Assembly (NCBI RefSeq): GCF_001953975.1
Contig: NZ_MBEJ01000012.1
Location: 1-54,929, forward strand
DNA length: 54,929 nucleotides
Reading direction: 5' to 3'
From: Mycobacterium sp. NS-7484
Lineage (GTDB): Bacteria; Actinomycetota; Actinomycetes; Mycobacteriales; Mycobacteriaceae
Part shown: positions 52,564 through 54,929 of the stretch, piece after piece
How the letters are laid out: every line of letters starts with the position of its first letter
Numbering within the stretch: position 1 is the first letter of the stretch
Made by a program: the position numbers and the translations under genes
The notes under the pieces: generated by a model
Database searches by the model: none
The model's input: only the letters and a program-made list of their open reading frames with translations
Told to the model about the DNA's origin: nothing

Positions 52564-53449
52564 CATCGTCATCGCCGTCATCGTCACGCACCGGCGGCGT
52601 GAGCTGCTGGCCAAATCACTGGCCGCGGTGGCCGGGCAGGACCGCAAGCCCGATCATTTGATCGTCGTCGACAACGACGACGACGACGCGGTGCGCGAGC
52701 TGGTCACCGGACAGCCGGTGCCCTCGACGTACCTCGGCTCGCGTCGAAACCTCGGTGGCGCAGGCGGTTTCGCGTTGGGCATGCTGCACGCATTGGCCTT
52801 GGGCGCCGATTGGATCTGGCTGGCCGACGACGACGGCCGTCCCGCCGACGACACCGTGCTGTCGACCCTGCTGGCCTGTGCGGAGCAGTACAGCCTGGCC
52901 GAGGTGTCCCCGATGGTGTGCAACCTCGACGAGCCGCAGCGGTTGGCCTTCCCGCTGCGCCGCGGGCTGGTCTGGCGGCGGTTGGTCAGCGAACTACGCA
53001 CCGAAGGCGAGGGCGACCTGCTGCCCGGCATCGCGTCGCTGTTCAACGGCGCCCTGTTCCGGGCCGCCACAGTGGAGGCCGTCGGGGTGCCGGATCTGCG
53101 CTTGTTCGTCCGCGGTGACGAGGTGGAGTTGCACCGGCGCCTGGTCCGCTCCGGCCTGCCGTTCGGAACATGTTTGACCGCAAGCTATCTGCATCCGTGT
53201 GGCACAGACGAGTTCAAACCGATCCTCGGCGGACGGATGCACACCCAGTACCCCGACAACGACACCAAGCGGTTCTTCACCTACCGCAACCGCGGCTACC
53301 TCCTGGCCCAACCCGGGTTACGCAAGCTGGTCCCGCAGGAGTGGGTGCGCTTCGGCTGGTACTTTCTGGTGTCCCGCCGCGACCCCGCAGGTCTGCGTGA
53401 ATGGATTCGTCTGCGGCGGTTGGGCAGACGCGAAAGGTTCCAGAGATGA
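52553..53449 (+). CDS. glfT1: Galactofuranosyltransferase 1
   Basis: A 298-residue GT2 enzyme (Rv3782) that adds the first galactofuranose residues to decaprenyl-PP-GlcNAc-Rha at the inner face of the membrane. The GT-A fold shows VIVTHRRRELLAKSLAAV, the sugar-nucleotide site LGSRRNLGGAGGF and the metal motif WLADDDG. The GTG at 52553 follows GGAGGAAAC at normal spacing and overlaps the ATPase gene by 11 bases. Located between the two halves of the galactan exporter, as in M. tuberculosis. Confidence 0.92.
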   Translation: MAPDIVIAVIVTHRRRELLAKSLAAVAGQDRKPDHLIVVDNDDDDAVRELVTGQPVPSTYLGSRRNLGGAGGFALGMLHALALGADWIWLADDDGRPADDTVLSTLLACAEQYSLAEVSPMVCNLDEPQRLAFPLRRGLVWRRLVSELRTEGEGDLLPGIASLFNGALFRAATVEAVGVPDLRLFVRGDEVELHRRLVRSGLPFGTCLTASYLHPCGTDEFKPILGGRMHTQYPDNDTKRFFTYRNRGYLLAQPGLRKLVPQEWVRFGWYFLVSRRDPAGLREWIRLRRLGRRERFQR

Positions 53450-54276
53450 GCTTTACCGACGCGGCGTCCGACTCCAAGACGATGACCCGGGCGGTTCGCG
53501 ACCTCACCGAGGGCTTCGGCAAACGTGAACTGTGGCTGCACCTGGGTTGGCAGGACATCAAGCAGCGCTACCGACGCAGTGTGCTGGGGCCGTTCTGGAT
53601 CACCATCGCCACCGGCACCACCGCGGTGGCCATGGGCCTGCTGTACTCGAAGCTGTTCAAGCTGCCGCTTGAGGAGCACCTGCCCTACGTCACGCTCGGG
53701 CTGATCATCTGGAACCTGATCAACGCCTCCATCCTCGAAGGCTCCGAGGTGTTCATCGCCAATGAGGGCCTGATCAAACAACTTCCGACACCGCTGTCGG
53801 TGCATGTGTACCGCTTGGTGTGGCGGCAGATGATCCTGTTCGGACACAACATCGTCATCTTCGTCGTGATCGCGATCATCTATCCCAAACCGTGGAAATG
53901 GGTTGATCTGGCCGTCATCCCGGCGCTCGGGCTGATCGTGCTGAACTGCGTGTGGGTGTCGATCTGTTTCGGCATCCTGGCCACCCGTTACCGCGACATC
54001 GGTCCGCTGCTGGCGTCAGTGGTTCAGTTGTTGTTCTTCATGACTCCGATCATCTGGAACGAATCCACACTGCAGCAGCAGGGCGCCGGTTCCTGGGCCA
54101 AGATCGTCGAGATCAATCCCTTGCTGCACTACCTCGACATCGTGCGGGCCCCGCTGTTGGGTGCCGATCAGGAGGTGCGCCACTGGCTGGTGGTCCTGGT
54201 GCTCACGGTGGTCGGGTGGGGGTTCGCCGCGATCGCCATGCGCCAGTACCGTGCCCGCGTCCCGTACTGGGTGTAG
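53446..54276 (+). CDS. rfbD: Wzm-type ABC exporter permease for lipid-linked galactan
   Basis: A 276-residue ABC-2 type permease (Rv3783) with six membrane helices and the N-terminal amphipathic motif LGWQDIKQRYRRSVLGPFWI typical of polysaccharide exporters. It partners the ATPase at 51766. ATG 53446 overlaps the glfT1 stop (ATGA); the frame from 53401 is not needed. In M. tuberculosis other genes follow, whereas here a convergent PPOX-type gene and a porin gene come next. Confidence 0.92.
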   Translation: MSFTDAASDSKTMTRAVRDLTEGFGKRELWLHLGWQDIKQRYRRSVLGPFWITIATGTTAVAMGLLYSKLFKLPLEEHLPYVTLGLIIWNLINASILEGSEVFIANEGLIKQLPTPLSVHVYRLVWRQMILFGHNIVIFVVIAIIYPKPWKWVDLAVIPALGLIVLNCVWVSICFGILATRYRDIGPLLASVVQLLFFMTPIIWNESTLQQQGAGSWAKIVEINPLLHYLDIVRAPLLGADQEVRHWLVVLVLTVVGWGFAAIAMRQYRARVPYWV

Positions 54277-54280
54277 GCCA

Positions 54281-54700
54281 CTACACGTCGCCAGGCGTGG
54301 GGCCGAACACGAATCGGCGGCCGGAGATCTCCCTCGGCTCGATACGCACATACCGACGCTTCGTCGTGGACAGCCAGGACAGTAGTTGGGCCTGTTCGGC
54401 TTCGGCGATCTCGGCCGGCGTCTCAAGGAGGTGCGGCACGCCGCGCACGATCACGCTCCAGCCGCCGACGACAGTGTGATCGTCGACTTCGAACATCACG
54501 CGGTCGCTGAGCAGGGCGCTGATCAACTTGGTGCCCTCAGCGGTCCGGAACAGCACGGTGCGACGCTGCACGACGAAGTTGACCGGGAAGATCTCAAGCC
54601 GGGTGCCGATCGTCGAGACCAGACGGCCCAGGGTCACACTCGACAGCAGTTGCCAACACTCATCTTCCCCGAGCACGGAAACCGGGCCCTGCGGCGTCAT
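54281..54700 (-). CDS. Pyridoxamine 5'-phosphate oxidase-like (PPOX class) flavin/F420-binding protein
   Basis: A 139-residue split-barrel protein with the Pyridox_ox_2 pattern: CWQLLSSVTLGRLVST, IFPVNFVVQRRTVLFRTAEG, TKLISALLS and WSVIVRGVPHLL. Members bind FMN, F420 or haem; neither cofactor nor substrate can be decided. Convergent with the exporter permease gene, four bases apart. Starts at ATG 54700. Confidence 0.8.
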   Translation of the reverse strand: MTPQGPVSVLGEDECWQLLSSVTLGRLVSTIGTRLEIFPVNFVVQRRTVLFRTAEGTKLISALLSDRVMFEVDDHTVVGGWSVIVRGVPHLLETPAEIAEAEQAQLLSWLSTTKRRYVRIEPREISGRRFVFGPTPGDV

Positions 54701-54728
54701 GGGGCAACCCTAACCGCCAGATAGCAAT

Positions 54729-54764
54729 CGGCGCGCCAGGCTTCCGCAGAAGCAAGACGCGCCG
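54729..54764 (-). terminator. Terminator of the porin gene
   Basis: A two-part hairpin: outer arms CGGCGCG/CGCGCCG and an inner stem GCTTC/GAAGC, 40 bases after the porin stop on the minus strand. Confidence 0.6.
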
Positions 54765-54803
54765 ACTGATTGTTTCTGTTGGTTATGTGCTCATTTCATG
54801 TGC

Positions 54804-54929
54804 TCAGTTCATGTTCCAGGGCTCGCCGTAGGTGGTGACGCTGTCACCGGTAGAGGCGATCAGCCGGGCGAACGGCCGCAGCAACACACCACCGGCCGCA
54901 CCGGTCACCGTGCCGTGGGCGTTGGACAC
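54804..54929 (-). CDS. MspA-family outer membrane porin, C-terminal fragment (5' end outside window)
   Basis: The minus-strand frame is open from the window edge to the TGA at 54804-54806 and gives 41 residues, from VSNAHGTVTGAAGG through LLRPFARLIAS to GDSVTTYGEPWNMN. To the extent I recall the MspA sequence, this is identical to its C terminus. MspA-type porins are octameric channels that carry small hydrophilic solutes across the mycolate outer membrane. The fragment covers the last strands of the constriction and rim. Which paralogue it is cannot be told. Confidence 0.9.
   Translation of the reverse strand: MSNAHGTVTGAAGGVLLRPFARLIASTGDSVTTYGEPWNMN

Overview
The window is about 55 kb of high-GC chromosome from a fast-growing, environmental-type mycobacterium (Mycolicibacterium). 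The evidence is synteny with the M. tuberculosis Rv3731 to Rv3783 stretch (ligC, tadA, tyrA, the proXVWZ operon, lpqH, hisC2, echA21, bpa, Wzm/Wzt with glfT1), a wax ester synthase, an LpqH lipoprotein pair, frequent GTG starts and recurring leaderless promoters. A C-terminal fragment at the right edge matches the MspA porin, as I remember that protein, over all 41 visible residues. Such porins occur in fast growers. The locus is away from where I remember the M. smegmatis msp genes, so I would not call the species.

Left part (1-11.5 kb): the end of ligC, an uncharacterised gene, a large LuxR-type ATPase regulator, gluQ, a YefM/YoeB toxin-antitoxin pair, an amino-acid ABC transporter whose binding protein and permease are fused, an FAD oxidoreductase/TetR operon with a clear palindromic operator, and tgt. 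gluQ and tgt both act on queuosine in tRNA, and tgt has an atypical substrate pocket.

Envelope and B12 region (11.5-22.8 kb): two LpqH-type lipoproteins, a secreted PE-PPE-domain serine hydrolase, a penicillin-binding lipoprotein, then a minus-strand operon of wax ester synthase, B12-dependent diol/glycerol dehydratase (large and medium subunits fused), its small subunit, and a reactivase. A deazaflavin-type nitroreductase follows.

Core region (22.9-32.2 kb): tRNA-Ser(CGA), tadA and its partner, tyrA, a glycolipid-binding-like gene that ends the proXVWZ osmoprotectant operon, a small LapA-like membrane protein, an APH-fold kinase, a histidine phosphatase and an SDR.

Phosphonate-type module (32.2-36.4 kb): a GntR/HutC regulator, an organophosphate-type MFS transporter, a phosphonatase-like HAD hydrolase and an FAD-dependent oxidoreductase. 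Matching palindromes lie upstream of the regulator and of the oxidoreductase, which suggests one small regulon for uptake and breakdown of an aminophosphonate. Next to it is a beheaded alkyl sulfatase remnant.

Right part (37-55 kb): a metallophosphoesterase, a small membrane protein, a lower-GC pair of unknown genes beside tRNA-Arg(ACG) and tRNA-Ser(GCT), the hisC2/DUF4334/echA21 operon, a short-chain reductase with a membrane partner, a 46-residue gene, a di-iron desaturase with a palindromic operator, an Ntn amide hydrolase, tRNA-Ser(UGA), a MarR regulator divergent from a quinone oxidoreductase, a class V aminotransferase homologue that lacks the PLP lysine, and the cell-wall block of Rv3779-like membrane protein, proteasome activator Bpa, Wzt, GlfT1 and Wzm (arabinogalactan galactan initiation and export). 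The window closes with a PPOX-type protein and the porin fragment.
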